Position numbers and translations under genes: made by a program | Part shown: positions 1 through 11,392 of the stretch, one piece after another | Numbering within the stretch: the stretch's first letter is position 1 | Layout of the letters: each line of letters opens with the position of its first letter | Assembly (NCBI GenBank): GCA_903840015.1 | Contig: CAIMEL010000017.1 | Span: 1 to 36,788, forward strand | DNA from: an uncultured bacterium | Lineage (GTDB): Bacteria; Patescibacteriota; Dojkabacteria; SC72 | Direction of reading: 5' to 3' | DNA length: 36,788 nt | The notes under the pieces: generated by a model | Told to the model about the DNA's origin: nothing | The model's database searches: none | The model's input: the letters and a program-made list of their open reading frames with translations, nothing else

Positions 1-1592
1 GCATCCTTCTGGCCCAAAACCTTCCTGTTCAACTCACTCTCCAAATCCAACAGAGATTTCTTCTCCTTGCTACCGAGTGTATTCAATGGAATACCTGTCC
101 ATTTTGAGACCACATGCCTAATATCTTCTGTAGTTACCTGATTACTCTTACTCTTTTTGTTCTTGAGACATTCCAGTTCTCTTCTAGCAATCTTACGAGT
201 ATAGCTCTTCTCTCTCTTCTGCAACAACAAAGCTTCCTCCATATTCCCAAGAGATATTTGCTTCTCCTTCTGCTTCAAAACCTTTGTTAAATTTTCATGC
301 ATTTCGGAAAGATCCTTAAACTCATATTCAACAAGAAGCCGTCTAGAAGCTGCAGCTTCATCCAGTATATCTATCGCCTTGTCTGGCAGATATCTATCAC
401 TAACATACCTATCAGAAAGAAGCACTGCTGCCTTCACTGAATCATCTGATATTTTTACCTGATGGTGCTCCTCAAGTATCGATTTAACATTTGCTAAGAT
501 CTCCAAAGTATCTTCTACAGAAGCCTCTTTCAAAAATATTGGCTGAAATCTACGAACAAGTGCATTGTCTGATTCAAAATACATTGTGTATTCCTCTGTC
601 GTTGTAGCTCCAATACATCTAAAACCTTCCTGAAGAAGGGCTGGCTTAAGAACAGAAGCTATATCAGAGGAACTACCTGGCATTCCAGAACCAACAATAT
701 TATGGATTTCATCTATGAAGAGGATTGTATTCTTCGACGAAACAACCTCATCTACTATGGCCATAACCTTCTCCTCAACATCGCCCCTCATTTTACTACC
801 AGCCATTATATTTGCTACATCTAAGGAAATTATCCTAAAGTTTTTCAAAGAGGATGGTACATATCCATTAGCTATCCTCTGAGCCAAACCTTCTATGAGG
901 ACACTCTTCCCAACTCCGGACTCCCCAACAACTATGGGGTTGTTCTTTTTTCTTCTGCTCAAAATATTTATGAGCTGAGAAATCTCTCCATCCCTCCCTA
1001 TGACCCTATCCAATTTACCCTCTCTTGCAAGCTCTACTAAATCTATTCCCAGCATATCTACTACTCTAAAGGAGTCATCCTGTTCGTTCCGTATTGCTGG
1101 TTTTGACAAAATTCCAGAAGGATAGAAGGCAAAAGAGTAAAGCATTTTTTCAAACGATTCATGAGTCAAACCTAGGATCTTAAGTTTCTTGATTCTACTA
1201 CTTCCAGAAAGTAAAATAGCCAGCATTAAGTGTTCTGTGCCAACATACACATGAGCCATCTTCTGGGATGAATCAAACGCTCTTCTTAAGATATCCTTAA
1301 CCTCTTCTGAAAGAACGAGTTCTCTTGGCGATTTAGTATCACCAACAACCTCAACAATCTTCCCATCGAAAAGAAGCTTTAATAATTCCCCCCTATCTAC
1401 TCCCATCTCCACGACAATCCTCGTTGCCAAAGCTTCTTCAGTAAGAATTATCCCTATTAACAAACTTACAACCGAAACAGATTGCTCCTTAAAATACTCC
1501 GAAACAAAAGATGCATTCCTAAAGGATGTCGTTGCATTTTGACTCAACAAAGAAAATGTTGAATTGATTGTTTTAGATAGCTTTCTCTGCAT
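1..1592 (-). CDS. clpC: ClpC-type AAA+ unfoldase, N-terminal 530 residues (runs off the left edge)
   Basis: This ORF is absent from the track because its stop lies outside the window; I translated it from the complement. Residues 1-150 form a Clp N-domain. The first AAA+ module follows, with Walker A GESGVGKS at about 223-230, Walker B ILFIDEIH at about 290-297 and an arginine-finger region LVRRFQP. A short coiled-coil middle segment of the ClpC/UvrB-motif type (EKQISLGNMEEALLLQ) comes next, and then the start of the second AAA+ module. Family role: ATP-driven protein unfolding, normally for ClpP. The usual pore-loop tyrosine (KYRG) is methionine here (AGSKMRGD), and Walker A ends in GKS rather than the more common GKT. 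The start is ATG at 1592, with a TATAAT box only 5 nt upstream, suggesting a leaderless mRNA. It lies 24 nt after the S1 gene. Family call is firm; ClpC rather than ClpB/E rests on the short middle segment. Confidence 0.9.
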   Translation of the reverse strand, partial: MQRKLSKTINSTFSLLSQNATTSFRNASFVSEYFKEQSVSVVSLLIGIILTEEALATRIVVEMGVDRGELLKLLFDGKIVEVVGDTKSPRELVLSEEVKDILRRAFDSSQKMAHVYVGTEHLMLAILLSGSSRIKKLKILGLTHESFEKMLYSFAFYPSGILSKPAIRNEQDDSFRVVDMLGIDLVELAREGKLDRVIGRDGEISQLINILSRRKKNNPIVVGESGVGKSVLIEGLAQRIANGYVPSSLKNFRIISLDVANIMAGSKMRGDVEEKVMAIVDEVVSSKNTILFIDEIHNIVGSGMPGSSSDIASVLKPALLQEGFRCIGATTTEEYTMYFESDNALVRRFQPIFLKEASVEDTLEILANVKSILEEHHQVKISDDSVKAAVLLSDRYVSDRYLPDKAIDILDEAAASRRLLVEYEFKDLSEMHENLTKVLKQKEKQISLGNMEEALLLQKREKSYTRKIARRELECLKNKKSKSNQVTTEDIRHVVSKWTGIPLNTLGSKEKKSLLDLESELNRKVLGQKD

Positions 1593-1597
1593 ACCGT

Positions 1598-1603
1598 ATT
1601 ATA
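1598..1603 (-). promoter_or_regulatory. -10 box for clpC, leaderless type
   Basis: A perfect TATAAT on the minus strand lies 5 nt before the clpC ATG, so the predicted transcription start falls at or next to the start codon. No convincing -35 hexamer is visible. The box lies between the S1 stop codon and clpC. Confidence 0.5.
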
Positions 1604-1616
1604 CTACAAAGAGAGA

Positions 1617-2861
1617 TTACTCTTTCACATTAATCTCTTCATCTATTGCAGTATCTATAGCAGATGCTAATTCCTCCTGAGTAATCTGAGGCTTTTCAAC
1701 TACTTCCTCCACTACGGTAGAACTCTTTCCTGTTGCTTTGAGACTCAATCCAAGATGTCTCTCTGTAGAAGATATTGAAAGAATCTTAACCTTAACATCA
1801 TCTCCAACCTTAACAATATCAGAAGGATCCTTAACAAGCTTGTCTGAGAGTTCTGAAATATGGATCAAACCATTTAAACCCTCTGCAATTCTAACAAATG
1901 CACCGTAAGGTACAACTTTCTGTATAGAGCCAGAGACTACATCCCCAACCTTGTACTTTGCAATTGCTTGAGACCATGGATCTTTCAACAACCTCTTAAC
2001 ACTGTATGCTACCCTTTTACCACCATCAGAGACTCCGATAACCATAACTTTAACCTTTGAACCTACTGCATACATACTACCAATATCCTCCACTTTGTCC
2101 CATGAAAGCTCTGAAAGATGTACTAGACCCTCCAAACCCTCTGCATTTACAAAGATTCCAAATGGAGTAATACCACTTACTAATCCCTCAAGAACATCTC
2201 CCTCTTTAACCTTGTTCAAAGTCTTCTCTCTCTGCTCCAAATCTCGTGATTGTGTAACCATCTTCTCCGAAAGAATTATTCTATTCTTCTCTCTATCTAA
2301 TTCTATGATCCTAGTAGAGATCTTCTCTCCAACTAAAGAATTCAATCTCTTCTGAACTTTTGAAGATATATCTTTTCCAACCTGTCGAATTCCATTTAAG
2401 TAAACTCTAGAAGCATCCAACTGAGAAGTTGGTATAAAGCCTCTAATATCCTTACCTATTTCAACTATCAAGCCACCATTATTAGCTTCAACTACAACAG
2501 TTTCAACAATATCATTATCCTTCTTCGCCTTTTCCAATGTAATCCAAGCACTAGCTTGCTGTGTTCTTCGAATTGAAAGTACTAACTGTCCTTCCTCATC
2601 CTCCGGTTTTACAACATATACTAAAATCTTGTCACCAATCTTAAGATCTCTCCAATCCAAAGTATCACTCTTCAACTCCCTTCCTGCAACAATACCCTCA
2701 GATTTGAAACCGACATCTACAACAACAAAACCATCTCTGGTATCAACTACTTCTCCCTCTACAATATCACCCCTTGAAAATGTTTTAATTTGATTAGATT
2801 TATCAGCTAGATATGAATCTATCTGTGAATATAAATCTTGATTGTTTTTTGTACTACCCAT
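1617..2861 (-). CDS. rpsA: Ribosomal protein S1-like protein, four S1 domains
   Basis: Four S1 RNA-binding (OB-fold) repeats are visible, beginning near FSRGDIVEGEVV, IVETVVVEANNGG, VKEGDVLEGLVS and YKVGDVVSGSIQ; the last two have the classic PFGIFV/PYGAFV and GLVHLSELS/GLIHISELS signatures. The tail is acidic. With four domains it is shorter than the six-domain E. coli S1 and resembles S1 of Gram-positive and CPR bacteria. It probably helps mRNA engage the 30S subunit. The track ORF starts at 2945 inside nth. I prefer the ATG at 2861 (about 414 aa) because AAAGGA, complementary to the 16S tail, lies 7 nt upstream. An intermediate ATG at 2906 is also possible. Order: downstream of nth, upstream of clpC. 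Confidence 0.88.
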   Translation of the reverse strand: MGSTKNNQDLYSQIDSYLADKSNQIKTFSRGDIVEGEVVDTRDGFVVVDVGFKSEGIVAGRELKSDTLDWRDLKIGDKILVYVVKPEDEEGQLVLSIRRTQQASAWITLEKAKKDNDIVETVVVEANNGGLIVEIGKDIRGFIPTSQLDASRVYLNGIRQVGKDISSKVQKRLNSLVGEKISTRIIELDREKNRIILSEKMVTQSRDLEQREKTLNKVKEGDVLEGLVSGITPFGIFVNAEGLEGLVHLSELSWDKVEDIGSMYAVGSKVKVMVIGVSDGGKRVAYSVKRLLKDPWSQAIAKYKVGDVVSGSIQKVVPYGAFVRIAEGLNGLIHISELSDKLVKDPSDIVKVGDDVKVKILSISSTERHLGLSLKATGKSSTVVEEVVEKPQITQEELASAIDTAIDEEINVKE

Positions 2862-2934
2862 AGGATTATCCTTTGGTGATGCTTTGCCCGCAGTTAGCTC
2901 TAGCATACTACTTATATTATTTACTGCGGTCCGA

Positions 2935-3561
2935 TTATAGCACAAGAAGTTCTTTTAAAACAACTCTTTCTAAATCTGGTTTTTTCGCCTTAAGAATATA
3001 CCTTCCATAAAGAACAAATGTAGAATTTACCTTGTACCAGCTATCTTTTGGATAGAGTTTTTCTAAATCATGGGATATCTTGGTCGGATCTTTCTCCTTT
3101 GTTAGACCATACATTCTAGCCACCCTAGCAACATGAGTATCTACAGCAATTCCTTGATTAGCCTTGTACAAATCATTTAAGAAAACATTGGCTGTCTTGT
3201 ATCCAACCCCAGGAAGCTCCAGAAGCAACCCAATTTCCTTAGGAGGTACTCCACCATATTTTTCTTTCAAGATTCTTGCTGTCTCTTGGATATGTTTCGC
3301 TTTCGTCTTGAAATAGTTTATACCCCCGATGGTATCTTCAAGGCCTGGGAGGTCCGCCTTAGAGAGATCCTCCGCAGAAGGGAATTGTAAGAACAGCCTC
3401 TTTGTAACCTTATTTACCTGCTTGTCAGTAGTTTGAGCAGAGAGCATTATACAGACTAGGAACTGAAATGGTGTTTCCCAATTCTGAAGCTCTGTGGTAG
3501 CCCCTGGGAAGAGATTTTCCAGTTCAGAGAGCAACAGCTCCGCTTTCACTCTTCTATTCAT
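2935..3561 (-). CDS. nth: Endonuclease III-like DNA glycosylase/AP lyase without the Fe-S cluster motif
   Basis: Base-excision repair enzyme of the HhH-GPD family, 208 aa. The helix-hairpin-helix LELPGVGYKTA carries the expected catalytic lysine (about K122). AVDTHVARVARMYGL carries the catalytic aspartate (about D141). N-terminal LSAQTTDKQV matches the family. The usual C-terminal C-x6-C-x2-C-x5-C [4Fe-4S] ligands are absent: after YGRYILKAKKPDLERVV no cysteine is found. The active-site residues are intact, so activity on oxidised pyrimidines is plausible without the cluster. The ATG overlaps the end of the upstream kinase-like gene by 8 nt (ATGAATAG), indicating translational coupling. Confidence 0.92.
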   Translation of the reverse strand: MNRRVKAELLLSELENLFPGATTELQNWETPFQFLVCIMLSAQTTDKQVNKVTKRLFLQFPSAEDLSKADLPGLEDTIGGINYFKTKAKHIQETARILKEKYGGVPPKEIGLLLELPGVGYKTANVFLNDLYKANQGIAVDTHVARVARMYGLTKEKDPTKISHDLEKLYPKDSWYKVNSTFVLYGRYILKAKKPDLERVVLKELLVL

Positions 3562-4570
3562 CCTGAACCCCCATGACTAATTTAGCATAGAATCCATTGT
3601 CGAGATACCTATTAAATATCTCCTCTATTTCAGGGAAACGATTGAGCATCTTTTTAAACTCCCTCCTAACAGAACAGTTATTGAACTTAACGTTTGGTGT
3701 ACTCTTCGCAATTGCTCTTCCAATCTTGATACCGTATTCATACATACTATCTTTGTCATTCTCCATTAAAAACTTCATATATCTATCAACATCAGCTTTT
3801 GGAACCTTTGAATTGGGATATATGCTTTGTCTGATTTCTTCAATATTGATGACATACTCTATACCAAAATCCTCCCTATCAAGCTTACCATGCCTCATCT
3901 CCACAAAGTTATATATCTCAGAGAATATATCCTCCCTATCTTTCCACCCCTCCTCGGTACGAGTCACTACTTTCCTCCAACCTTTCCCTACAAGTTTCTC
4001 ATAGATATCGTAAACCATACCAGACAGCTTTTGGACATCATCCCTCTCATTGATATCACCATCTTTTACTCTTAAATTACCCCACTTCTGAGAAGCCGAG
4101 ACCATCTGCACAACACAATCCTTCAATCCAAGAGAACCAATCATGAGGCCATCTAACCGCATTGCATACCTGACCAACTTCCTTACATTCTCCTCTGTGC
4201 AATCTGTTAATTTAAGCAACCCATATGCTATTGTCACAGCATTACTAAAACTGCTTCGATCGAGAACGATCAATGTCTCCATATACTTCGGATCTGACAA
4301 TAGAACATCAAGAAATTCCAACCTGTTCAAAGCATAAAGAACCATTTTCAATTTTGTTTCCCTTTCAATTGGGAATTTAAAATCTTCGAGACCGTTCTTT
4401 AGAAACATTCGGATGACAGTGCCAATTGGTGTTGCATATATTGGGAAGGAAGAGTAAGTAAACGGGATTTTAGAATTAGAAAGTTTTCGGCACAGAGTTA
4501 TCACTGCATCTCCCTTACCTACCTGATCTCCCCCCTCGCAAGACACCACCCTATAGTTTCTCTCTGCCAT
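3554..4570 (-). CDS. Thymidylate kinase-like P-loop kinase with an extra C-terminal region
   Basis: 338 aa. The N-terminal ~210 residues look like the dTMP-kinase superfamily: P-loop region CEGGDQVGKGDA (usual form GxDGxGKST), then a DRS motif (VLDRSSFSNAV), and a LID-like stretch around residue 170. The P-loop is atypical because GKST is replaced by GKGD. The remaining ~125 residues (from about DREDFGIEYV) match nothing I recognise; the total is far longer than the ~210 aa of bacterial Tmk. Role: probably phosphorylation of a (deoxy)nucleoside monophosphate, but the substrate cannot be told. First gene of a run with nth, S1 and clpC; a TATAAT box lies about 35 nt upstream of the ATG. Confidence 0.72.
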   Translation of the reverse strand: MAERNYRVVSCEGGDQVGKGDAVITLCRKLSNSKIPFTYSSFPIYATPIGTVIRMFLKNGLEDFKFPIERETKLKMVLYALNRLEFLDVLLSDPKYMETLIVLDRSSFSNAVTIAYGLLKLTDCTEENVRKLVRYAMRLDGLMIGSLGLKDCVVQMVSASQKWGNLRVKDGDINERDDVQKLSGMVYDIYEKLVGKGWRKVVTRTEEGWKDREDIFSEIYNFVEMRHGKLDREDFGIEYVINIEEIRQSIYPNSKVPKADVDRYMKFLMENDKDSMYEYGIKIGRAIAKSTPNVKFNNCSVRREFKKMLNRFPEIEEIFNRYLDNGFYAKLVMGVQDE

Positions 4571-4604
4571 TTTAGATTACCAACCGTAAATTTATCATAC
4601 TTTT

Positions 4605-4610
4605 ATTATA
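4605..4610 (-). promoter_or_regulatory. -10 box upstream of the kinase-like gene
   Basis: TATAAT on the minus strand about 35 nt before the ATG at 4570 is the likely promoter of the kinase-nth-S1 gene run. No clear -35 is visible and no good Shine-Dalgarno lies before the ATG. Confidence 0.4.
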
Positions 4611-4657
4611 CATCATGACGTTTCTCGCCGATTTTGTACAAATATTCTACCCTGCGA

Positions 4658-4885
4658 AAAGGCTGGAGGAGCAACCCAAAAGGCAAGAGCCAAGAGTCTC
4701 TGTCGTCTTAAACGATGAGGACAGGTGACAAAACAGGCCAAGAGTAGCTCACGGCCTAGCCAATGTTACGCTTCACCCAGAGGCGCAGATATACTCCTAG
4801 TAGAATAGGGATAAAAAGTAACAGGCAGATTTCTACCCAACAACCCCCAAAACATCACAAGGCCACCAAGAAGGACCGAGAGGAT
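4658..4885 (+). ncRNA. Candidate structured non-coding RNA, unidentified
   Basis: The 365-nt gap between two divergent genes holds about 230 nt with roughly 50% G+C, well above the neighbouring genes. On the plus strand it is purine-rich with A-rich putative loops and little T, typical of a structured RNA. Hairpins are visible: AGGCC-AA-GAG-TAG-CTC-AC-GGCCT (about 4735-4757), CTGTC...GACAG with an inner TCGT/ACGA (about 4700-4723), and GGCT...AGCC near 4662-4692. A weak -10-like TATTCT precedes it (4652-4657). I searched by eye for RNase P, tmRNA, SRP RNA and common riboswitch signatures and found none. It could also be a long leader of the HAD gene, though that gene has its own -10 box. Strand and ends are inferred. 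Confidence 0.45.
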
Positions 4886-4922
4886 TTGTCTATCGGATTC
4901 AGATTAGATCTCCTGACTATGC

Positions 4923-4928
4923 TATACT
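4923..4928 (+). promoter_or_regulatory. Extended -10 box for the HAD phosphatase, leaderless type
   Basis: TGCTATACT (extended -10, TGn plus TATACT) ends 8 nt before the ATG at 4937, placing the transcription start near the start codon. There is no Shine-Dalgarno. The -35 is weak. Confidence 0.5.
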
Positions 4929-4936
4929 TTTAGACT

Positions 4937-5674
4937 ATGAAACTGCTTCTCTTAGATTATGACAATACAATAGCTCGTCCACAATCAAAGCCATCATTAA
5001 AAACCTTACAGACTTTGGCCCTACTCTCCCAGAAGAATTATGTTGCAGTAATAACTGGAGGAAGAAGCTTTACAGAACTTAAAAAACTTTTTGTAAAAAA
5101 TCTCCCGAAAGAGAAGAAAGCCCTCTTACAAAGCATCTTCTTATGTACAGAGTATGGTAATTTAATATATTCTTGGGACAAAAAATGGTCAGTCCTTTCC
5201 AAATCAACCCCCTTAAGAGAATCAGAGGCAGAGAAGGTCAGAAAGTTAATTGAGAATATTACATGGAGTAAATACGGAATTCAGAAGAGCTATGGCAGAA
5301 GGATTAGAAAGAGAATCAGCTACATCTCGATCGATTGCTTAGGAATGAATGCTCCCAGAGAGATTAAGGAGCGATGGGATTCTAACAAGAAAAAGAGAGA
5401 GAGTATAAAAGAGGAGATTCAGGAAGAAATAGATAAGAAGTATGACATATACATTACAGGTAGGAATACAATAGATATAATTCCAAAGGGGTTTAATAAA
5501 GCTGACTGTGTTTTAAGATTATGCCGATTGTTAAATATCGACTTGAAAGAGTGTATATTCTTTGGAGATGAGTTCAACAAGGATGGTAATGACTACCCTA
5601 TCCTTTCTCTCGGTATTAAACATTACAAAGTAGAAAACCCTGAGGAAACATTAAAATTGTTGAATAATATTTAA
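4937..5674 (+). CDS. HAD-superfamily (IIB/Cof-type) sugar-phosphate phosphatase-like protein
   Basis: 245 aa. Motif I is LLDYDNTIA (nucleophile and acid/base Asp pair), motif II VITGGR, a conserved lysine in FNKADCVLRL, and motif IV FFGDEFNKDGNDYP with the metal-binding GDxx...ND. The insert between motifs II and III is of the C2B cap kind, as in Cof, trehalose-6-phosphate and mannosyl-3-phosphoglycerate phosphatases. It probably hydrolyses a small phosphorylated sugar or similar metabolite in the cytoplasm; the exact substrate is not readable. It is one of only two plus-strand genes and is convergent with the rRNA operon, whose terminator hairpin lies 6 nt past its stop. Confidence 0.8.
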   Translation: MKLLLLDYDNTIARPQSKPSLKTLQTLALLSQKNYVAVITGGRSFTELKKLFVKNLPKEKKALLQSIFLCTEYGNLIYSWDKKWSVLSKSTPLRESEAEKVRKLIENITWSKYGIQKSYGRRIRKRISYISIDCLGMNAPREIKERWDSNKKKRESIKEEIQEEIDKKYDIYITGRNTIDIIPKGFNKADCVLRLCRLLNIDLKECIFFGDEFNKDGNDYPILSLGIKHYKVENPEETLKLLNNI

Positions 5675-5700
5675 GAAAAAACCCACCTTTTCAGGTGGGT
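5675..5700 (-). terminator. Rho-independent terminator of the rRNA operon
   Basis: On the minus strand ACCCACCT pairs with AGGTGGGT (8 bp, GAAA loop) and is followed directly by TTTTTTC. It lies just after the 5S gene. On the plus strand no T-run follows, so it mainly serves the rRNA operon, although the hairpin may also protect the HAD mRNA 3' end. Confidence 0.85.
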
Positions 5701-5715
5701 TCCAGATTCAAAAAG

Positions 5716-5834
5716 TCCTGGCAATGACCTATCTTCCCAAGACCAAAGGTCTAAGTATTTTCGGCGCTAGAGTGTTTTACTTCTGAGTTCGGGATGGAGT
5801 CAGGTAGTTCCACTCTGCTACAATCGCCAGGCAC
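5716..5834 (-). rRNA. rrf: 5S ribosomal RNA
   Basis: About 119 nt. Terminal helix CCTGGC/GCCAGG is present, and the central CCATCCCGAACTC is the typical 5S loop B/C segment. It is the last gene of the 16S-23S-5S operon. Ends are estimated from the terminal helix. Confidence 0.9.
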
Positions 5835-5865
5835 AAAAATTCATAGAATAAACTCTTGTGCCTGG
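5827..5865 (-). repeat. Inverted repeat joining the 23S-5S spacer to the 5S 5' end
   Basis: CCAGGCACAA and TTGTGCCTGG form a perfect 10-bp inverted repeat with a 19-nt loop. One arm is in the spacer; the other contains the first bases of mature 5S. In the precursor this hairpin would compete with 5S helix I. A second perfect hairpin (GGTCTTTC-GAAA-GAAAGACC, 5867-5886) lies next to it. Confidence 0.6.
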
Positions 5866-5924
5866 GGGTCTTTCTTTCGAAAGACCAACAGGACTTCAGT
5901 TCTAAAGAGCTAGGGTGTACATTT

Positions 5925-5957
5925 GTACACTTAAACCGAATAGAAAGTAAAAATTTC
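5925..5957 (-). repeat. 23S rRNA processing stem, 3' arm
   Basis: TTACTTTCTATTCGGT after the 23S 3' end is complementary to ACTGAATAGAAAGTAA before the 23S 5' end (9095-9127). This gives the long duplex usually cut by RNase III. Confidence 0.75.
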
Positions 5958-9094
<3,137 letters not shown>

Positions 9095-9127
9095 GAAATT
9101 ACTTTCTATTCAGTTTTAAATGTGCAA
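9095..9127 (-). repeat. 23S rRNA processing stem, 5' arm
   Basis: Partner of the arm at 5925-5957; the two flank the mature 23S sequence and fix its ends within a few bases. The rest of the spacer up to tRNA-Ala holds a 12-bp palindrome ATATGCGCATAT (about 9182-9193) but no gene. Confidence 0.75.
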
Positions 9128-9242
9128 CTACAAGTAGTGCGAATCTTACTGTAAAACATTGGACCTACCTCAACAGTAACGATATGCGCATATACCTGGT
9201 ACATCAGGAATTAAAGATTTTATCTTCTTTCCCTGTTATCTA

Positions 9243-9316
9243 TGGACCTGAGGAGAGTCGAACTCCTGACCTCTTCATTGCAAATGAAGCGTTCTAGCCA
9301 ACTGAACTACAGGCCC
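9243..9316 (-). tRNA. tRNA-Ala (anticodon TGC)
   Basis: The cloverleaf begins GGGCCTGTAGTTCAG and ends CAGGTCCA. The anticodon stem-loop CTTCA-TTTGCAA-TGAAG gives TGC. The 3' CCA is not encoded. It sits in the 16S-23S spacer, a classic position for tRNA-Ala. Confidence 0.95.
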
Positions 9317-9328
9317 GTTATTCGAATC

Positions 9329-9405
9329 TGGTGGGCGCACCAAGGATCGAACTTGGGACCTCAGTCTTATCAGGACTGTGCTCTAACCAGCTGAGCTATA
9401 CGCCC
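9329..9405 (-). tRNA. tRNA-Ile (anticodon GAT)
   Basis: The cloverleaf GGGCGTATAGCTCAG...TGCGCCCACCA has a full 7-bp acceptor stem (one G-T). Anticodon arm CAGTC-CTGATAA-GACTG gives GAT. The CCA end is encoded. It lies between 16S and tRNA-Ala in the rRNA spacer. Confidence 0.95.
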
Positions 9406-9437
9406 CTTGCCTTAGGTACATATATTTAAAGATCTAT

Positions 9438-9451
9438 AGCTTTTAAAAGCT
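9438..9451 (-). promoter_or_regulatory. boxA-like element in the 16S-23S spacer
   Basis: AGCTTTTAAAAGCT is a 14-bp perfect palindrome whose first 11 nt resemble rrn boxA (TGCTCTTTAACA). A similar element is in the 16S leader (11177-11188), and each lies beside the 16S processing stem. Possible rRNA antitermination signal; inferred from position and similarity only. Confidence 0.35.
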
Positions 9452-9455
9452 AAAA

Positions 9456-9470
9456 AGTGACAGGAAAGTC
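9456..9470 (-). repeat. 16S rRNA processing stem, 3' arm
   Basis: GACTTTCCTGTCACT after the 16S 3' end is complementary to AGTGACAGGAAGTC in the leader (11156-11169). It is a probable RNase III processing duplex. Confidence 0.75.
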
Positions 9471-9484
9471 TTGGTTACTCCTTA

Positions 9485-11034
<1,550 letters not shown>

Positions 11035-11155
11035 AAAATACTTAACTTACATACTGCATAAGCAATATGACCAACCAGTAAATATGTTGGATTTTTAATA
11101 TCTGACTAAATGAATTGTGTGAACCCTTCACACTATTTTAGAAAGTCAATAAGTC

Positions 11156-11169
11156 GACTTCCTGTCACT
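11156..11169 (-). repeat. 16S rRNA processing stem, 5' arm
   Basis: AGTGACAGGAAGTC in the leader pairs with the arm at 9456-9470. The leader between promoter and 16S is about 265 nt and holds no ORF of interest. Confidence 0.75.
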
Positions 11170-11176
11170 CTTCAAC

Positions 11177-11188
11177 TTTTAAGGAGCT
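11177..11188 (-). promoter_or_regulatory. boxA-like element in the 16S leader
   Basis: AGCTCCTTAAAA on the minus strand matches the E. coli rrn boxA (TGCTCTTTAACA) at 9 of 12 positions and lies just before the processing stem. Likely NusB/S10-dependent antitermination site by analogy. Confidence 0.4.
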
Positions 11189-11307
11189 GAGGAGGGTATT
11201 TGTTTGAAGATATAATAATATCCCGCTGTCAGGGTTTCGTTAGAGAATGTATTACTCTAAGAGGAAGCCTGTATCTCCGTTCATATAATCCCAAACTCGT
11301 GACAAGG

Positions 11308-11336
11308 ATTTTAACACACCAAAGGGGAGGATGCAA
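11308..11336 (-). promoter_or_regulatory. rRNA operon promoter
   Basis: -35 TTGCAT, 17-bp spacer, -10 TAAAAT with an upstream TG (TGTTAAAAT). The predicted start is near 11301, about 265 nt before 16S. The same -35 hexamer and spacing occur in the pilin promoter at 36605-36633. It lies within 90 bp after the stop of the surface-protein gene. Confidence 0.75.
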
Positions 11337-11392
11337 GTCTTTTCATACAAGATATCAACCATTGCGAAATAAGCACTTTTTGAGGAAAAGGA

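Noticed and set aside
2862-2945. Longer S1 start at 2945
   Set aside because: It lies inside the end of nth and has no ribosome binding site; AAAGGA 7 nt before 2861 supports the shorter form.
4640-4890. RNase P, tmRNA or SRP RNA identity for the structured region
   Set aside because: No GAGGAAAGTCC, ACAGAA..CCGG, TTCGA arm or GGAAGGAAGCAGCC-type motif could be found on either strand.
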